Positions 20,949-31,140 are shown, numbered from the stretch's first letter. The stretch is 64,000 bases of DNA from Pasteurella skyensis (GCF_013377295.1 NZ_CP016180.1:310001-374000), one strand, 5' to 3'. Numbers and translations are program-made. The notes: a model not told the origin generated them from the sequence alone.

Positions 20949-21620
20949 ATGAAAAGTTGGACAGATGTAATTGGCGAAGAAAAATCTCAACCTTATTTTC
21001 AACAAATTTTACAATTTGTAAAAAATGAGCGCTTAAAAGGTAAGGTAGTTTACCCTCCACAAAATGAAGTATTTAGTGCTTTTGCATTGACTGAGTTTAA
21101 AGATGTGAAAGTGGTTATTTTAGGTCAAGACCCTTATCACGGAATGAATCAGGCACACGGTTTAGCTTTTTCTGTTAAACCTAATATTGCACCACCACCT
21201 TCCTTAGTAAATATGTATAAAGAATTAGCACAGGATATCGATAGATTTCAAATTCCTCAACACGGCTATTTAGTAGATTGGGCAAAGCAAGGGGTATTTA
21301 TGCTAAATACCGTGTTAACCGTTGAACAAGGAAAAGCACATTCACACGCTAATATTGGCTGGGAAACCTTTACCGATAAAGTGATTAGTCAATTAAATAC
21401 ACAGAGAGAAAATTTAGTTTTTTTACTGTGGGGCAGTCACGCTCAACGTAAAGGACAGTTTATTGATCAAACTCGTCATTGCGTTTTAAAAGCACCGCAT
21501 CCCTCGCCTCTCTCGGCTTATAGAGGTTTCTTTGGCTGTCAGCACTTTTCGAAAGCCAATGAATATTTGAAGTCTCAAGGGATCGCAGAAATTAATTGGC
21601 AATTGCCGATAACACTGTAG
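20949..21620 (+). CDS. ung: Uracil-DNA glycosylase
   Basis: Ung removes uracil from DNA as the first step of base-excision repair. The 223-residue protein has the water-activating motif GQDPYHG (about residues 60-66), the LLWGSHAQ segment, and the DNA-intercalation loop [11 protein letters not shown] (about residues 184-194). All catalytic residues of family 1 are present. The start follows AAAGGATTAACAT. An AT-rich TATACTATATATACA region upstream (20878-20892) may be its promoter. Confidence 0.97.
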   Translation: MKSWTDVIGEEKSQPYFQQILQFVKNERLKGKVVYPPQNEVFSAFALTEFKDVKVVILGQDPYHGMNQAHGLAFSVKPNIAPPPSLVNMYKELAQDIDRFQIPQHGYLVDWAKQGVFMLNTVLTVEQGKAHSHANIGWETFTDKVISQLNTQRENLVFLLWGSHAQRKGQFIDQTRHCVLKAPHPSPLSAYRGFFGCQHFSKANEYLKSQGIAEINWQLPITL

Positions 21621-21634
21621 TGCTAAAAGCTTAT

Positions 21635-21700
21635 GCTTTGATACTTCGACAGGATCAGCAATTGTTATCTTTTGTTCTCTGAACCTGTCGGAGAGCTTTT
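21635..21700. repeat. Family A convergent palindromic pair after ung
   Basis: TACTTCGACAGGATCAGCAA near 21641 faces CTCTGAACCTGTCGGAGAG near 21676. The pair can fold into a long imperfect hairpin between the convergent ung and sixA genes and may serve as their shared terminator. Confidence 0.6.
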
Positions 21701-21758
21701 AGTATTCACAAAATAATTTTTAACATCAATGGTTAGAAGTATGTGCTTCCTCTAAGAT

Positions 21759-22262
21759 TTATGATGGCATTTTTGAGGTAACAAGGATTCCGTTTTGGCT
21801 ATCCCATTCCACTTCTGCAATAACGGCAGGGTAAAAGTGAACTTGAGATTGATGTTGAGTAAAAGCAGAAACCAGCTCATAAACCAATGGTAAATGGGAA
21901 ATGATTAACACATTACTTGCGCCATTGTGATGTAACATCTGTGTATAGTCTAATACTGTTGAAGTATTGCCATAAGGTGTTACACCTTCCCAGTTTTCAA
22001 CATTATGGAACAGGTTTTTTGCAAAATTTTCATTACAAGTGACCGCTTGCATTCCTTTTTGTACTTCTTGCCAAGTTTGTTGTGCTCGAATGAATGGGCT
22101 AACAATAACGTGATCAAGTTGTAAATTTTGCTTTAATAAGCGTTGAGCAAGCCATTCTCCTTGCTGTATTGCGGTTCTTTTTCCTTTTTCAGTTAAACTT
22201 CTTTGATGGTCAGTTGAGGCATTAAAAGCGGCTTCACCGTGTCGCATAATCCAAATATTCAT
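21759..22262 (-). CDS. sixA: Phosphohistidine phosphatase SixA
   Basis: SixA removes phosphate from histidine residues, for example on HPt domains or phosphocarrier proteins. The 167-residue protein is a small histidine-phosphatase-fold enzyme. Its N-terminal MNIWIMRHGEAAF holds the nucleophilic RHG at residues 7-9. The second conserved histidine is in VLIISHLPLVYEL. The start follows AAGGGGAAAAT. It is divergent from pykA. Confidence 0.9.
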   Translation of the reverse strand: MNIWIMRHGEAAFNASTDHQRSLTEKGKRTAIQQGEWLAQRLLKQNLQLDHVIVSPFIRAQQTWQEVQKGMQAVTCNENFAKNLFHNVENWEGVTPYGNTSTVLDYTQMLHHNGASNVLIISHLPLVYELVSAFTQHQSQVHFYPAVIAEVEWDSQNGILVTSKMPS

Positions 22263-22387
22263 ATTTTCCCCTTATTAGTTGTATAAAGTAATAAAAATTA
22301 CGTGTATAATGCCCTGAGTTTTTTGTGGTTGCAACTACGAAAAAAATTGAATTTCAAAATAAATTAAGTAAAGAATGGAGTAAATAA

Positions 22388-23830
22388 ATGTCTAGAAACA
22401 TCAGAAGAACCAAAATTGTTTGCACAATGGGTCCTGCGACTGAACGAGGTAATAATTTAGAAAAAATTATTCTAGCTGGTGCAAATATGGTTCGTATGAA
22501 TTTCTCACACGGTACACCAGAAGATCATATCGACCGTGCAAATAAAGTGCGTGAAATTGCAGAAAAGTTAGGTAAACACGTTGCGATTTTAGGTGATTTG
22601 CAAGGTCCTAAAATCCGAGTTTCAACCTTTAAAGAAGGTAAAGTTTTCTTAAATATTGGTGATAAGTTTATATTAGATGCAGAACTTCCAAAAGGGGAAG
22701 GTACAAAAGAAGCAGTTGGTTTAGATTACAAAAATTTACCAACAGATGTAGTACCAGGTGATATTCTTTTACTTGATGATGGTCGAGTACAACTAAAAGT
22801 GCTTTCAACAGAAAATGCACGGGTTCTTACCGAAGTTACTGTTGGTGGACCTCTTTCAAATAATAAAGGGATCAATAAGTTAGGTGGTGGTTTATCTGCA
22901 GATGCGTTAACAGAAAAAGATAAAGCAGATATCAAATTAGCAGCAAAAATTGGTGTTGATTACCTAGCCGTTTCTTTCCCTCGCTCAAGTGAAGACTTAA
23001 ATTATGCACGTCAATTAGCAAAAGAAGCGGGTTTAGAAGAAGTTAAAATTGTTGCGAAAGTAGAACGTGCAGAAACCGTCGCAACAGAAGAAGCAATGGA
23101 TGATATTATCAAAGCCTCTGATGTAATAATGGTTGCTCGTGGAGACTTAGGTGTAGAGATTGGTGATGCACAATTAGTTGGTGTTCAAAAACGCTTAATT
23201 AGTCGTTCACGTCGCTTAAACCGAGTGGTTATCACTGCAACGCAAATGATGGAATCAATGATCAACAGCCCAATGCCAACTCGAGCTGAAGTAATGGACG
23301 TTGCAAATGCGGTATTAGATGGTACAGATGCAGTAATGCTATCAGCAGAAACAGCAGCAGGTCAATATCCAACAGAAACCGTAAAAGCAATGGCAGAGGT
23401 TTGTTTAGGTGCAGAAAAAGTACCAAGTATCAATATTTCTCGTCACCGTTTAGATCGTAAATTTAAAGATGCAGAAGAAGCGACAGCAATGTCAGCAATG
23501 TATGCAGCCAACCATATGGAAGGTGTATCAGCGATTATCGCATTAACAAGCTCTGGTAATACCGCTCGTTTAATGAGTCGTATCAGTTCTGGCTTACCAA
23601 TTTTTGCACTTTCTCGCAATAAACACGCATTAAGTCGTTGTGCTTTATATCGTGGTGTTACACCTGTTTATTTTGATGAAGATAGCAGTACAATGAGTGG
23701 CGCTAAGCAAGCGATTCAATTACTTAAAGAATCAGGTAGTTTAATGAGTGGTGAAGTTGTGTTATTCACTCATGGCGATGAATTCAAATCAGGCACAACA
23801 AATACAGCACGTATTTTAACTGTAGAATAA
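22388..23830 (+). CDS. pykA: Pyruvate kinase
   Basis: Pyruvate kinase makes pyruvate and ATP from phosphoenolpyruvate in glycolysis. The 480-residue protein resembles the type II (PykA) enzyme. The N-terminus is [20 protein letters not shown], the catalytic barrel carries [12 protein letters not shown] (about residues 249-260) and [10 protein letters not shown], and a C-terminal regulatory domain follows. The start follows AATGGAGTAAATAA. It ends in a strong terminator before opsX. Confidence 0.96.
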   Translation: MSRNIRRTKIVCTMGPATERGNNLEKIILAGANMVRMNFSHGTPEDHIDRANKVREIAEKLGKHVAILGDLQGPKIRVSTFKEGKVFLNIGDKFILDAELPKGEGTKEAVGLDYKNLPTDVVPGDILLLDDGRVQLKVLSTENARVLTEVTVGGPLSNNKGINKLGGGLSADALTEKDKADIKLAAKIGVDYLAVSFPRSSEDLNYARQLAKEAGLEEVKIVAKVERAETVATEEAMDDIIKASDVIMVARGDLGVEIGDAQLVGVQKRLISRSRRLNRVVITATQMMESMINSPMPTRAEVMDVANAVLDGTDAVMLSAETAAGQYPTETVKAMAEVCLGAEKVPSINISRHRLDRKFKDAEEATAMSAMYAANHMEGVSAIIALTSSGNTARLMSRISSGLPIFALSRNKHALSRCALYRGVTPVYFDEDSSTMSGAKQAIQLLKESGSLMSGEVVLFTHGDEFKSGTTNTARILTVE

Positions 23831-23849
23831 TTTATCCATTTGGAATAAG

Positions 23850-23875
23850 ATCCACGTTTCGACGTGGATTTTTTA
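23850..23875 (+). terminator. Intrinsic terminator of pykA with UUCG loop
   Basis: ATCCACGT and ACGTGGAT form a perfect 8-bp stem closed by a TTCG tetraloop and followed by a T run. It lies 20 bases after the pykA stop and 13 bases before the opsX start. Confidence 0.92.
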
Positions 23876-23887
23876 TAGGTAAAAATA

Positions 23888-24919
23888 ATGAATAAACCTC
23901 TTTCTATCTGTGTGCTACGATTATCCGCAATTGGAGATGTATGTCATACTCTTGCTGCAGTACAAGCCATTCAAAGGCACTATCCAAATTGTAAAGTGAG
24001 CTGGATTATAGGAAAAACAGAAGCAAACCTAATTAAACACATTCCCAATGTTGAACTGATTTTATTTGATAAAAAAAGTGGCTGGAAGGGTATCGTTACA
24101 TTGTGGAAGCAATTAAGAACTAAGCACTATGATGTTTTATTAAATATGCAAACGGCTTTTAGAGCTTCAGTTTTGTCCCTAGGAATTAGAGCAAAACAAA
24201 AAATTGGATTTAATAAAGAGAGAGCAAGGGAAGCACAGTGGTTATTTACCAATACTCAAATAGAATCCACAACTTCTCTACACGTTTTAGATCATCAAAT
24301 GATGTTTGCTAAAGCCCTTGGTGTGACGGACTTAGTTCCTCATTGGAATCTTGCCCTTGAGCAATCAGATTTAATATTTGCATCACAATTTATTGATAAA
24401 AATACTCAAAATATTGTGATTGCACCGTGTTCTAGTAAGCCTGAAAAAGATTGGAGTGTCAAAAAATACAGTTATATTGCTGAATATTTAATCACTCAAG
24501 GAATGAATGTTATTATTGTAGGTTCTCCCTCTTCTTATGAAGTTGAAACTGCGTCTAAAATTCAAGAATTAGTGCCTAAATGTAACAATATTACAGGAAA
24601 AACTCAGTTAACACAGTTAGCGGCTATTATTTCACAATCGGATCTTGTGTTATCTTCTGATTCCGCTTCTGCTCATATTGCAACGACTCAAAATACCCCT
24701 GTTATTGGTTTATATGCCATTCATAATCCTAGAAGAACAGGACCTTATAATGATTTAGATAAGGTCGTTTCAGTTTATGATGAAGCCATTTTACAAAGCT
24801 ATGGGAAACCTTGGCAGGAACTCCCTTGGGCAACAAAAGCCAAAGGGGAAAATTTAATGGATAAGATTACCGCTACACAAGTCAAACAAAAATTGATTGA
24901 AACCTTAGATATAAAATGA
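23888..24919 (+). CDS. opsX: Lipopolysaccharide heptosyltransferase (OpsX type, GT family 9)
   Basis: OpsX adds the first heptose to phosphorylated Kdo of the lipooligosaccharide inner core at the cytoplasmic face of the inner membrane. The 343-residue protein starts [19 protein letters not shown], typical of family 9. In the C-terminal half it has the nucleotide-heptose site with [21 protein letters not shown]. It resembles the OpsX group rather than WaaF. Start spacing suggests expression separate from pykA, whose terminator intervenes. Confidence 0.88.
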   Translation: MNKPLSICVLRLSAIGDVCHTLAAVQAIQRHYPNCKVSWIIGKTEANLIKHIPNVELILFDKKSGWKGIVTLWKQLRTKHYDVLLNMQTAFRASVLSLGIRAKQKIGFNKERAREAQWLFTNTQIESTTSLHVLDHQMMFAKALGVTDLVPHWNLALEQSDLIFASQFIDKNTQNIVIAPCSSKPEKDWSVKKYSYIAEYLITQGMNVIIVGSPSSYEVETASKIQELVPKCNNITGKTQLTQLAAIISQSDLVLSSDSASAHIATTQNTPVIGLYAIHNPRRTGPYNDLDKVVSVYDEAILQSYGKPWQELPWATKAKGENLMDKITATQVKQKLIETLDIK

Positions 24920-24995
24920 ATATGAGATAAATAAAATACCGCTTAAAGTAAAGATAGCGGTACGATTTTTACTAAAATTAACAAAAATAAATAAA

Positions 24996-26120
24996 ATGAT
25001 GAATCCACTAGACCCCATTAGAAATCAAATAGATAGCATTGATCAGCAACTGATAGAACTTTTTTCACAGCGTTTAAAATGTGTGGAAAAAGTCGGTAAG
25101 ATTAAGTCTGAACACGGCATTCCTGTTTATGCCCCAGAGCGTGAAAAACAAATGATTCACGCTCGTCGTATTGAAGCGGAAAAACAAGGTGTTCCACCTG
25201 ATCTTATCGAAGATGTATTACGGCGAGTAATGCGTGAATCCTATGCTAACGAACATCACCACGGCTTTAAAACCGTTAACCCTCATATCAAAAAAATCGT
25301 CATTGTGGGAGGAAAAGGAAAGCTCGGAGGCTTATTCGCACGTTATTTTGGTTATTCTGGTTATCAAGTGGAAACCTTAGATAAAGAGGATTGGTCGAAT
25401 GCTCAAAATATTTTAAATAAAGCGAATGTTATTATTGTTTCCGTTCCAATTCAGGATACTCTTACTGCAATTGAAGCACTGCAACCATACCTAACAGACG
25501 ATATGATTCTCGCTGATCTTACTTCGGTAAAAGCAAAACCTCTTGCTAAAATGCTAGAAGTACACAAAGGTGCTGTAGTAGGTTTACATCCAATGTTTGG
25601 TAGTGATATTAGCAGTTTTGCAAAACAAGTCGTTGCCTGCTGTGAGGGTAGAATGAAAGAGTCTTACCAGTGGCTATTAGAACAAATACAGATTTGGGGA
25701 GCAAAGATAGAAACTATTAACGCAACAGAACACGATAATACAATGACCTATATCCAAGCCTTACGCCATTTTTCAACCTTTATGGCAGGTTTACACCTAT
25801 CAAAACAGCCCGTGAATTTGTCTCAATTACTCAATTTATCTTCACCGATTTACCGTTTAGAACTAGCAATGATTGGGCGATTATTTGCGCAAGATGCAGA
25901 GTTGTATGCAGATATTATTGCAGATAAACCTGAAAATTTAGCCGTAATCAAATCCCTTGAAAGCAGTTTTAAAGAAAGTATTGCCTACTTTGAAAAAGGC
26001 AATAAACAAGGATTTATCCAAGCTTTTGAAGCTGTTCACCAATGGTTTGGCGATTATTCAGAACAATTTTTAAAAGAAAGTAGCAATTTATTACAACAAG
26101 CAAATGATTACCGAAAGTAA
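24996..26120 (+). CDS. tyrA: Bifunctional chorismate mutase / prephenate dehydrogenase
   Basis: TyrA converts chorismate to prephenate and then to 4-hydroxyphenylpyruvate in tyrosine synthesis. The 374-residue protein has an AroQ-type mutase domain (residues 1-90, with [18 protein letters not shown]). A prephenate dehydrogenase domain follows, with the NAD loop [11 protein letters not shown] near residue 102 and LHPMFGSDI. The fused form is usual for gamma-proteobacteria. An inverted uptake-signal-like sequence lies just upstream at about 24937-24964. Confidence 0.96.
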   Translation: MMNPLDPIRNQIDSIDQQLIELFSQRLKCVEKVGKIKSEHGIPVYAPEREKQMIHARRIEAEKQGVPPDLIEDVLRRVMRESYANEHHHGFKTVNPHIKKIVIVGGKGKLGGLFARYFGYSGYQVETLDKEDWSNAQNILNKANVIIVSVPIQDTLTAIEALQPYLTDDMILADLTSVKAKPLAKMLEVHKGAVVGLHPMFGSDISSFAKQVVACCEGRMKESYQWLLEQIQIWGAKIETINATEHDNTMTYIQALRHFSTFMAGLHLSKQPVNLSQLLNLSSPIYRLELAMIGRLFAQDAELYADIIADKPENLAVIKSLESSFKESIAYFEKGNKQGFIQAFEAVHQWFGDYSEQFLKESSNLLQQANDYRK

Positions 26121-26183
26121 TCATTCTAATAGCTAATACTTGTTGCAATTTAATTTAGAACACTTTATCTTGTTTCATAGTGG

Positions 26184-26210
26184 AACGCCTTAATTTTAGG
26201 CGTTTATCTT
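26184..26210 (+). terminator. Intrinsic terminator of tyrA
   Basis: AACGCCT and AGGCGTT pair around TAATTTT and are followed by TATCTTTTTCT. It lies about 64 bases after tyrA and 25 bases before trxA. Confidence 0.65.
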
Positions 26211-26234
26211 TTTCTCTCAATCAACAAAGGAAAA

Positions 26235-26561
26235 ATGATGAGTAATTTAATTCAAACCAGTGATGCTACATTTGAACAAGATGTTTTAAAATCACCAGTA
26301 CCAGTATTATTAGATTTTTGGGCTCCATGGTGTGGTCCTTGTCGTGCGATCGCCCCTGTTTTAGAAGAACTATTACAAGAATTTGACGGAAAATTAAAAA
26401 TTGCCAAAATGAATGTAGATGATAATCCATCAACACCAGTAAAATATGGTGTTCGTGGTATTCCATTTTTATTATTATTAAAAGACGGTGAAGTCGTTGC
26501 TCAACAAGTGGGAGCATTACCAAAAGCACAATTAATCAAATTTATTGAACAAGCACTTTAA
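26235..26561 (+). CDS. trxA: Thioredoxin
   Basis: TrxA is the cytoplasmic disulfide reductant for ribonucleotide reductase, PAPS reductase and methionine sulfoxide reductases. The 108-residue protein has the WAPWCGPC active site with cysteines at residues 33 and 36 and the cis-proline segment [10 protein letters not shown]. Two consecutive ATG codons follow AAAGGAAAA; the second gives the more usual length of 107. It is monocistronic between two terminators. Confidence 0.94.
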   Translation: MMSNLIQTSDATFEQDVLKSPVPVLLDFWAPWCGPCRAIAPVLEELLQEFDGKLKIAKMNVDDNPSTPVKYGVRGIPFLLLLKDGEVVAQQVGALPKAQLIKFIEQAL

Positions 26562-26575
26562 TAGATTTAACAGAA

Positions 26576-26604
26576 AAAGGTTGGTTATTTGCCAACCTTT
26601 TATA
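26576..26604. terminator. Terminator between trxA and the torD-like gene
   Basis: AAAGGTTGG and CCAACCTTT form a 9-bp stem around a 7-base loop. A T run follows on the plus strand and an A run precedes it, so the hairpin can work in both directions between the convergent genes. Confidence 0.85.
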
Positions 26605-26631
26605 TGTTATTGATTAAACTGAATATGTTAT

Positions 26632-27186
26632 CTATTCCGCTTCTTCAAGTTCATCTGCCATCGCACTTAATGCATCACGAGTAAGCTGTGCTAACGCTTT
26701 ATAAAAGCCATTATCAAAGGCTTCGACTTTCCCTAAAAATTTACTTGCACAAGGCAGTAAGAATTGTTGAAACAAGGTTTTTTGTGCGATAACAGAATTG
26801 AGATTATCCTCAATCCAAGAAGCAGAAAGTAGTAATAAACCGAAATGATCAGCATTATCTAAATTTGGCATTGCATACTGTTGGCGGAAAGCCACAAAGC
26901 TATTTACATCAATATCATAGCTGGATATAGCGGTATCCACATTGCCATTTTTTGCAAAAAGTGCGTCATAACTGACCGCTAATTCAGTAGAAATGGCTTT
27001 TGTTGCAATACAGTGTAAAGCGTGTTCCCCTTGACTATCAACGGATAATGCCCAGTTAGCACGTAAATTATCTTGTTTTAACCAATTAAATAAATCCGCT
27101 AAAATAGGATCAGAAGGATGTCGATAAAACAAATTACCGAATAAACGGCATAATAGTGAAAAATCGTTAATAGTTGTTTCGCTCAT
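26632..27186 (-). CDS. TorD/DmsD family cytoplasmic chaperone
   Basis: Members bind Tat signal peptides or apo forms of molybdoenzymes and assist cofactor loading. This 184-residue, all-helical protein has the family segments LLCRLFGNLFYRHPSDP and a C-terminal HFGLLLLSASWIEDN. The CPP/D motif region is less clear, so the subgroup (TorD, DmsD or YcdY) is open. No molybdoenzyme gene is adjacent. The gene is divergent from nfo with a 54-base gap. Confidence 0.82.
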   Translation of the reverse strand: MSETTINDFSLLCRLFGNLFYRHPSDPILADLFNWLKQDNLRANWALSVDSQGEHALHCIATKAISTELAVSYDALFAKNGNVDTAISSYDIDVNSFVAFRQQYAMPNLDNADHFGLLLLSASWIEDNLNSVIAQKTLFQQFLLPCASKFLGKVEAFDNGFYKALAQLTRDALSAMADELEEAE

Positions 27187-27240
27187 AGTGATACCCTAAA
27201 TAAAATCAAAAGAACATTATACACAACATAAGGACAGAAT

Positions 27241-28086
27241 ATGAAATATATTGGCGCACACGTCAGTGCCGCAGGTGGAGTAGAAAACGCAGTACTGAGA
27301 GCCGTTGAAATTGGCGCAAATGCCTTTGCACTTTTTACCAAGAATCAACGCCAATGGAAAGCTGCTCCTTTAAAAGAAAGCAACATCATAAAATTTAAAC
27401 AACTCTGTAAAGAACACCACTTTAGCGCAGATCAAATTTTACCTCACGATAGCTATTTAATTAATTTAGGCAACCCTGATCCTGAAAACCTTGCTAAATC
27501 AAGAGATGCCTTTATTGATGAAATGCAACGCTGTGAACAGTTAGGGATTAAATTACTTAATTTCCATCCTGGAAGCCATCTTAAGAAAATATCAGAAAAA
27601 GAGTGCTTAGCTCGTATTGCAGAGTCTCTAAACATTGCCATAGAAACCGTACCAAACGTAGTTGCCGTATTAGAAAACACCGCAGGGCAAGGCAGTAACT
27701 TAGGTTGGCATTTTGATCACCTTGCAGAAATTATTGAACAGGTTGAAGATAAAACTCGTGTAGGCGTTTGTCTTGATACCTGCCATACCTTCTCCGCAGG
27801 CTATGATATTTCCACCCTTGAAAAATGTGAGCAAGTATTTACTGATTTTGAAAAGAGCGTTGGTTTTCAATATTTACGAGGAATGCACCTTAATGGCTCT
27901 AAAACGCCACTAGGAAGTCGAGTCGATCGTCATCACACATTAAGAGAAGGTACAATGGGGACTGCTGTATTTGACTATATTATGAACGATGACCGTTTTA
28001 ATCAGATTCCTCTCGTGCTAGAAACCATCAATCCTGACATTTGGGCTGAGGAAATCACTTATTTACGTTCTTTAGAAAAGAAGTAA
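27241..28086 (+). CDS. nfo: Endonuclease IV
   Basis: Nfo cuts DNA at abasic sites and removes 3' blocking groups in base-excision repair. The 281-residue TIM-barrel protein begins [18 protein letters not shown]. It carries the metal-ligand signatures [36 protein letters not shown] and [17 protein letters not shown]. All three-zinc-site residues expected for the family are present. Uptake-signal and family B half elements lie downstream. Confidence 0.97.
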   Translation: MKYIGAHVSAAGGVENAVLRAVEIGANAFALFTKNQRQWKAAPLKESNIIKFKQLCKEHHFSADQILPHDSYLINLGNPDPENLAKSRDAFIDEMQRCEQLGIKLLNFHPGSHLKKISEKECLARIAESLNIAIETVPNVVAVLENTAGQGSNLGWHFDHLAEIIEQVEDKTRVGVCLDTCHTFSAGYDISTLEKCEQVFTDFEKSVGFQYLRGMHLNGSKTPLGSRVDRHHTLREGTMGTAVFDYIMNDDRFNQIPLVLETINPDIWAEEITYLRSLEKK

Positions 28087-28148
28087 GCGGTACGATGTTT
28101 GTTATTTTTTGCAAAAAAATAGTGTAACTAATTGATATATAATATTAT

Positions 28149-28193
28149 GTAGGGAGCATTGAATCAGCGAAGTGAATGGAATATGCTCCCACA
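28149..28193. repeat. Family B half element
   Basis: GTAGGGAGCATTGAATCAGC is followed by a complementary arm ending ATGCTCCCAC. Only one of the two hairpins of a full family B element is present. It lies between nfo and the UmuD-like gene and may serve as a terminator for both. Confidence 0.7.
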
Positions 28194-28245
28194 ACGTACA
28201 GGGTAAAAATATTGTGGCAACACTAAATATTGCACAATATTTTTA

Positions 28246-28680
28246 CTACGCCACATACTTAGGTTGACGTGGTAAATTGTTACGTACTTGATGTACTACA
28301 TTGGTAATCACCCCTGCAATATTAAGTTCATTCCAATGCTGAATACGTAAATTAGGCTCTGCACTGTCTAATGAAAACAAAATTTTCTCTTGATTATCTT
28401 CATTAAAAAATTGATAGAATTTATATGATCCCTCTTTTTCTAACACAATAAAGTCATTCACTTGAAAACTATCCGTCTTTTCTACAATTAAAAGATCATC
28501 CAACTCAATACCCCACACCAATAAATTAGGGTTTTTAACCTGTATAAAAAACGTATCTGTTGGTCTTTTAATACAAAGTGAATTTAGATCTAATTTAATA
28601 GAATCTTCTGTATGTGTATCACGAAATAATGGCATTGGTTGATAAGGCAACGCACGAGTAAGTTTTCTTAATTGAGCCAT
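28246..28680 (-). CDS. S24/UmuD-like protein lacking catalytic residues, SOS-controlled
   Basis: Over residues 42-140 the 144-residue protein follows the UmuD/LexA C-terminal fold: DTFFIQV, GIELDDLLIVEKT, NDFIVLEKEG and a final strand region AGVITNVVHQVR. The catalytic serine of UmuD (GDSM) is replaced by asparagine in NPNL (residues 50-53), and the catalytic lysine region (FTVKKL) reads YKFYQF, so self-cleavage seems impossible. The start is the ATG after AGGAGATGATT; an ATG six bases upstream abuts the ribosome site. A LexA box sits 13 bases before the start. No umuC is adjacent. Confidence 0.65.
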   Translation of the reverse strand: MAQLRKLTRALPYQPMPLFRDTHTEDSIKLDLNSLCIKRPTDTFFIQVKNPNLLVWGIELDDLLIVEKTDSFQVNDFIVLEKEGSYKFYQFFNEDNQEKILFSLDSAEPNLRIQHWNELNIAGVITNVVHQVRNNLPRQPKYVA

Positions 28681-28693
28681 AATCATCTCCTAA

Positions 28694-28709
28694 CTGTGTT
28701 TTTATACAG
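28694..28709 (-). promoter_or_regulatory. LexA (SOS) box
   Basis: CTG-N10-CAG with an AT-rich centre (CTGTATAAAAACACAG on the minus strand) matches the gamma-proteobacterial LexA operator. It lies 13 bases upstream of the UmuD-like start codon and would block transcription or initiation when LexA is bound. Confidence 0.75.
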
Positions 28710-28794
28710 TCATTTTACTGGTTAAAAACACAGTGTCAAGAAAAAAAGATCATTTTTTGATATTTAATCGATCTTGCTTTTATTATCCACTTCG

Positions 28795-29360
28795 ATATCT
28801 CCGTTCTCGGTTCCTGAACTTGGTTATTGAGCTTGTCGAAATATCGAAAGATGAGAGAACGTTCACAAAACGAGTTCTGTGCAAAAACACCTAATGCTTC
28901 GACAGGCTCAGCAACCGGTGTTTGGCTAGTTCTGTGATCGACATCTTTTGCTTCGATATTCTCGTTCTCGGCTTCTGAGCTCGGTTATTGAGCCTGCCGA
29001 AATATCGAAGGATGAGAACGCTTACCAAACGACTTCTGTGTAAAAACACCTAACATTTCGACAGGCTCAGTGAGCGGTGTTTAGGTAACTCAGTGACTAG
29101 TGTTTGGTTTTTCTGTTTGTATTCGCTTCGGCTCCCTGAGCTCGTCGAAGGGAAGAGAAGCGTGCACTCAACGAGTTCTGTGTAAAAACACCTAATGCTT
29201 CGACAGGCTCAGCAACCGGTGTTTGGTTTTTCTGTTTGTATTCGCTTCGGCTCCCTGAGCTTGTCGAAGGGAAGAGAAGCGTGCACTCAACGAGTTCTGT
29301 GTAAAAATACCTAACACTTCGATATTTCGACAGGCTCAATAACCGAACTTAGTGACCGGT
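28795..29360. repeat. Family A repeat cluster left of the GIY-YIG gene
   Basis: About 560 bases hold family A units: hairpins bounded by AACACC...GGTGTTT with the core CTTCGACAGGCTCAG, alternating with opposite-facing CTGAGC(C/T)TGTCGAAGG units. A 119-bp segment beginning near 29161 is repeated directly at 29280. No gene is present; the open frame across this block is a translation of the repeat. Confidence 0.85.
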
Positions 29361-29453
29361 GTTTTTGTATTTGGTGATTGATAATATTTAATGAACTATT
29401 CCAACAAAAAGAACTCATACTTTTCGGTAACTTAAATCTAAAATAGGAAAAAA

Positions 29454-29747
29454 ATGTCACATTATATGTATATACTTCGTTGTGCAGATGGTTCTTTTTA
29501 TACAGGAAGTACTCGAAATTTAGAAGCTAGAATATGGGAACATCAGAATGGAGAGGGTGCAAATTATACAAAAAAGCGTCTTCCTATTAAATTGGTTTAT
29601 TGTGAAGAGTATGATCGTATTGATGATGCTTTTTTCCGAGAAAAACAAGTGCAAGGTTGGAATAGACAAAAGAAAATAGCATTAATTAATGGAGAATTTG
29701 ATCAACTTCCGACATTATCGAAACAGAAGAGAACAGCTACTAAGTGA
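29454..29747 (+). CDS. GIY-YIG nuclease domain protein (COG2827 type)
   Basis: The 97-residue protein is a single GIY-YIG endonuclease domain. MYILRCADGSFYTGSTRNLE holds the diagnostic tyrosine pair, the catalytic arginine is in ARIWEHQ, and the metal-binding glutamate is in FFREKQVQGW. This small group has no settled function. The gene is embedded in family A repeats, which stop about 95 bases before it and resume immediately after its stop codon. The ribosome site is AGGAAAAAA. A role in spreading or copying the repeats is my inference. Confidence 0.9.
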   Translation: MSHYMYILRCADGSFYTGSTRNLEARIWEHQNGEGANYTKKRLPIKLVYCEEYDRIDDAFFREKQVQGWNRQKKIALINGEFDQLPTLSKQKRTATK

Positions 29748-29751
29748 ATTC

Positions 29752-29866
29752 AGTGCAAAAACACCTAATGCTTCGACAGGCTCAGCAACCGGTGTTTGGC
29801 TAGTTCTGTGATTGACATCTTTTGCCTCGATATTTCCGTTCTCGGTTACTGAGCCCGTCGAAGATA
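29752..29866. repeat. Family A repeats between the GIY-YIG gene and the IS110 element
   Basis: One complete hairpin unit (AAACACCTAATGCTTCGACAG to GGTGTTTGG) is followed by a second, opposite-facing unit that breaks off after CTGAGCCCGTCGAAG near 29866. The missing remainder of that unit resumes at about 31150 on the other side of the IS110 element. Confidence 0.75.
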
Positions 29867-29976
29867 CCATTAGAAATAGCAAGAAAATTTTTTATTTTTT
29901 AACATTAATAATGGTGCCTTATATTTTTAGAGAATATTTTATCCTCTAAAATCTGTATAACATTTATTGTTAATAA

Positions 29977-30960
29977 CTACATTGTCTTTTGGTGTAAACT
30001 TGCATCAAAAGGCATTTGATTTTTTAATACTGTTTGAGCAATGGCCACTAATTTACGCATTAAAGCCACGATAATCACTTTTTTATCCTTCCCTTTTGCC
30101 AGTAAATTATCAACAAAAGTCTTATAAATTCTATCTTTATAATTCCCAAAACTATAGGCAACCGCAGGCATAAATAAAATTTTACGAATATCCGTTTGTC
30201 CAATTTTTGATATTCTCGGTTTACCATTTATGCTACTGCCTGATTGATGGTGCATAGGAGTTAAGCCTGCATAAGCAGCTGCAGCTTTTCCATTTTTAAA
30301 ACGAGAGCCATCGCCAAGATAAGCCAGTAACCAAGCAACACTTTTTTTACCTAATCCTGGAATGCTTGATAATAATTTTGCATTTTGTTTGAGCATTGTA
30401 TCCGTTTTGATTGTTTCATCAATTTGTTTTTCAAAAGCTTTTATTTCTTCACGCAAGAAATTAGCCAAACGCTCTGCACTTGCAATACTTTCGCTATCTG
30501 ACATCATTTTAATCCGAGTACGTTCTTTTTGCTCAGCTTGTTTAAGATGTTCTAGCTGTCGTAATCTTAATAATAATGCACGTTGAGCCTTTGGTGGTGG
30601 TTGCCACGCTTGTGGTTGCTCTTTTGCCGCAAAACGAGCAATAAGCATTGCGTCTATCTTATCGGTCTTATTTCTAAGATTTTGTCCAATGCCATAAGCC
30701 TTGATACATTTAGGGTTAATCACGCTTACTTTTGCCTTTTTATCATAGAGAAAATAGGCTAATTCTTCCCAATAAATACCAGTTGCTTCCATTACAACGT
30801 GTAGATTTTGAGTATCTTTGTTAATCCATTTTAATAATGATTCAAACCCTTTTTTATCATTATCAAAAGTATTATGTAGGGCTTTTTTATTTTCTTTATA
30901 AATCGCTACATCAAACTTCTTGCAAGCAATATCAATACCAATGTAGAATGTGTTATTCAT
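29977..30960 (-). CDS. IS110 family transposase
   Basis: The 327-residue recombinase has the N-terminal RuvC-like DEDD domain: D10 in FYIGIDIA, E58 in VMEATGIYWEE, and D100 and D103 in KTDKIDAMLIARF. The C-terminal Tnp_20 domain has SSIPGLGKKSVAW and the catalytic serine in HQSGSSING (residues 238-246). All catalytic residues are intact, so the enzyme is probably active. IS110 enzymes use a bridge RNA from the element's non-coding end to choose target and donor DNA. The start follows TTGAGGAACAAAT. Confidence 0.96.
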   Translation of the reverse strand: MNNTFYIGIDIACKKFDVAIYKENKKALHNTFDNDKKGFESLLKWINKDTQNLHVVMEATGIYWEELAYFLYDKKAKVSVINPKCIKAYGIGQNLRNKTDKIDAMLIARFAAKEQPQAWQPPPKAQRALLLRLRQLEHLKQAEQKERTRIKMMSDSESIASAERLANFLREEIKAFEKQIDETIKTDTMLKQNAKLLSSIPGLGKKSVAWLLAYLGDGSRFKNGKAAAAYAGLTPMHHQSGSSINGKPRISKIGQTDIRKILFMPAVAYSFGNYKDRIYKTFVDNLLAKGKDKKVIIVALMRKLVAIAQTVLKNQMPFDASLHQKTM

Positions 30961-31140
30961 ATTTGTTCCTCAACCTTGTTTATACGAGCTAGCACTAATA
31001 GTGTTACTCAGGATACCATTCGGGATGAATATGGAGTTGAAGTAGGTTATATCTTCGACACAGGTTTTTAACCTAAGGATATTTACAAGCTCTACTTCAA
31101 CAGCCCTACTGTTATTTATAATAGTAGGGCTTTTTTATAA
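30961..31140 (-). ncRNA. Candidate IS110 bridge RNA region
   Basis: The 180 bases upstream of the transposase are rich in paired segments on the minus strand. AGCCCTACT/AGTAGGGCT is near the outer end, then GTTGAAGTAG/CTACTTCAAC encloses a large internal loop with an AGGTT/AACCT hairpin, then GAG...CACTA/TTAGTG...CTC. A stem with a large internal loop is the layout known for IS110 bridge RNAs, whose loops pair with target and donor. No homology search was possible. The outermost hairpin also has a T run on the plus strand and could act as a terminator in that direction. Confidence 0.45.

Noticed and set aside
29097-29339. 80-codon minus-strand frame (and a similar one at 32742-32978)
   Set aside because: These are translations of family A repeats (FPSTSSGS, VEPVEAL-type strings) and not genes.
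30985-31071. Plus-strand frame ending [15 protein letters not shown] upstream of the IS110 transposase, possibly the tail of an interrupted gene
   Set aside because: It lies wholly in the structured non-coding end of the IS110 element, no matching front half is seen on the other side, and the length is short enough for chance.
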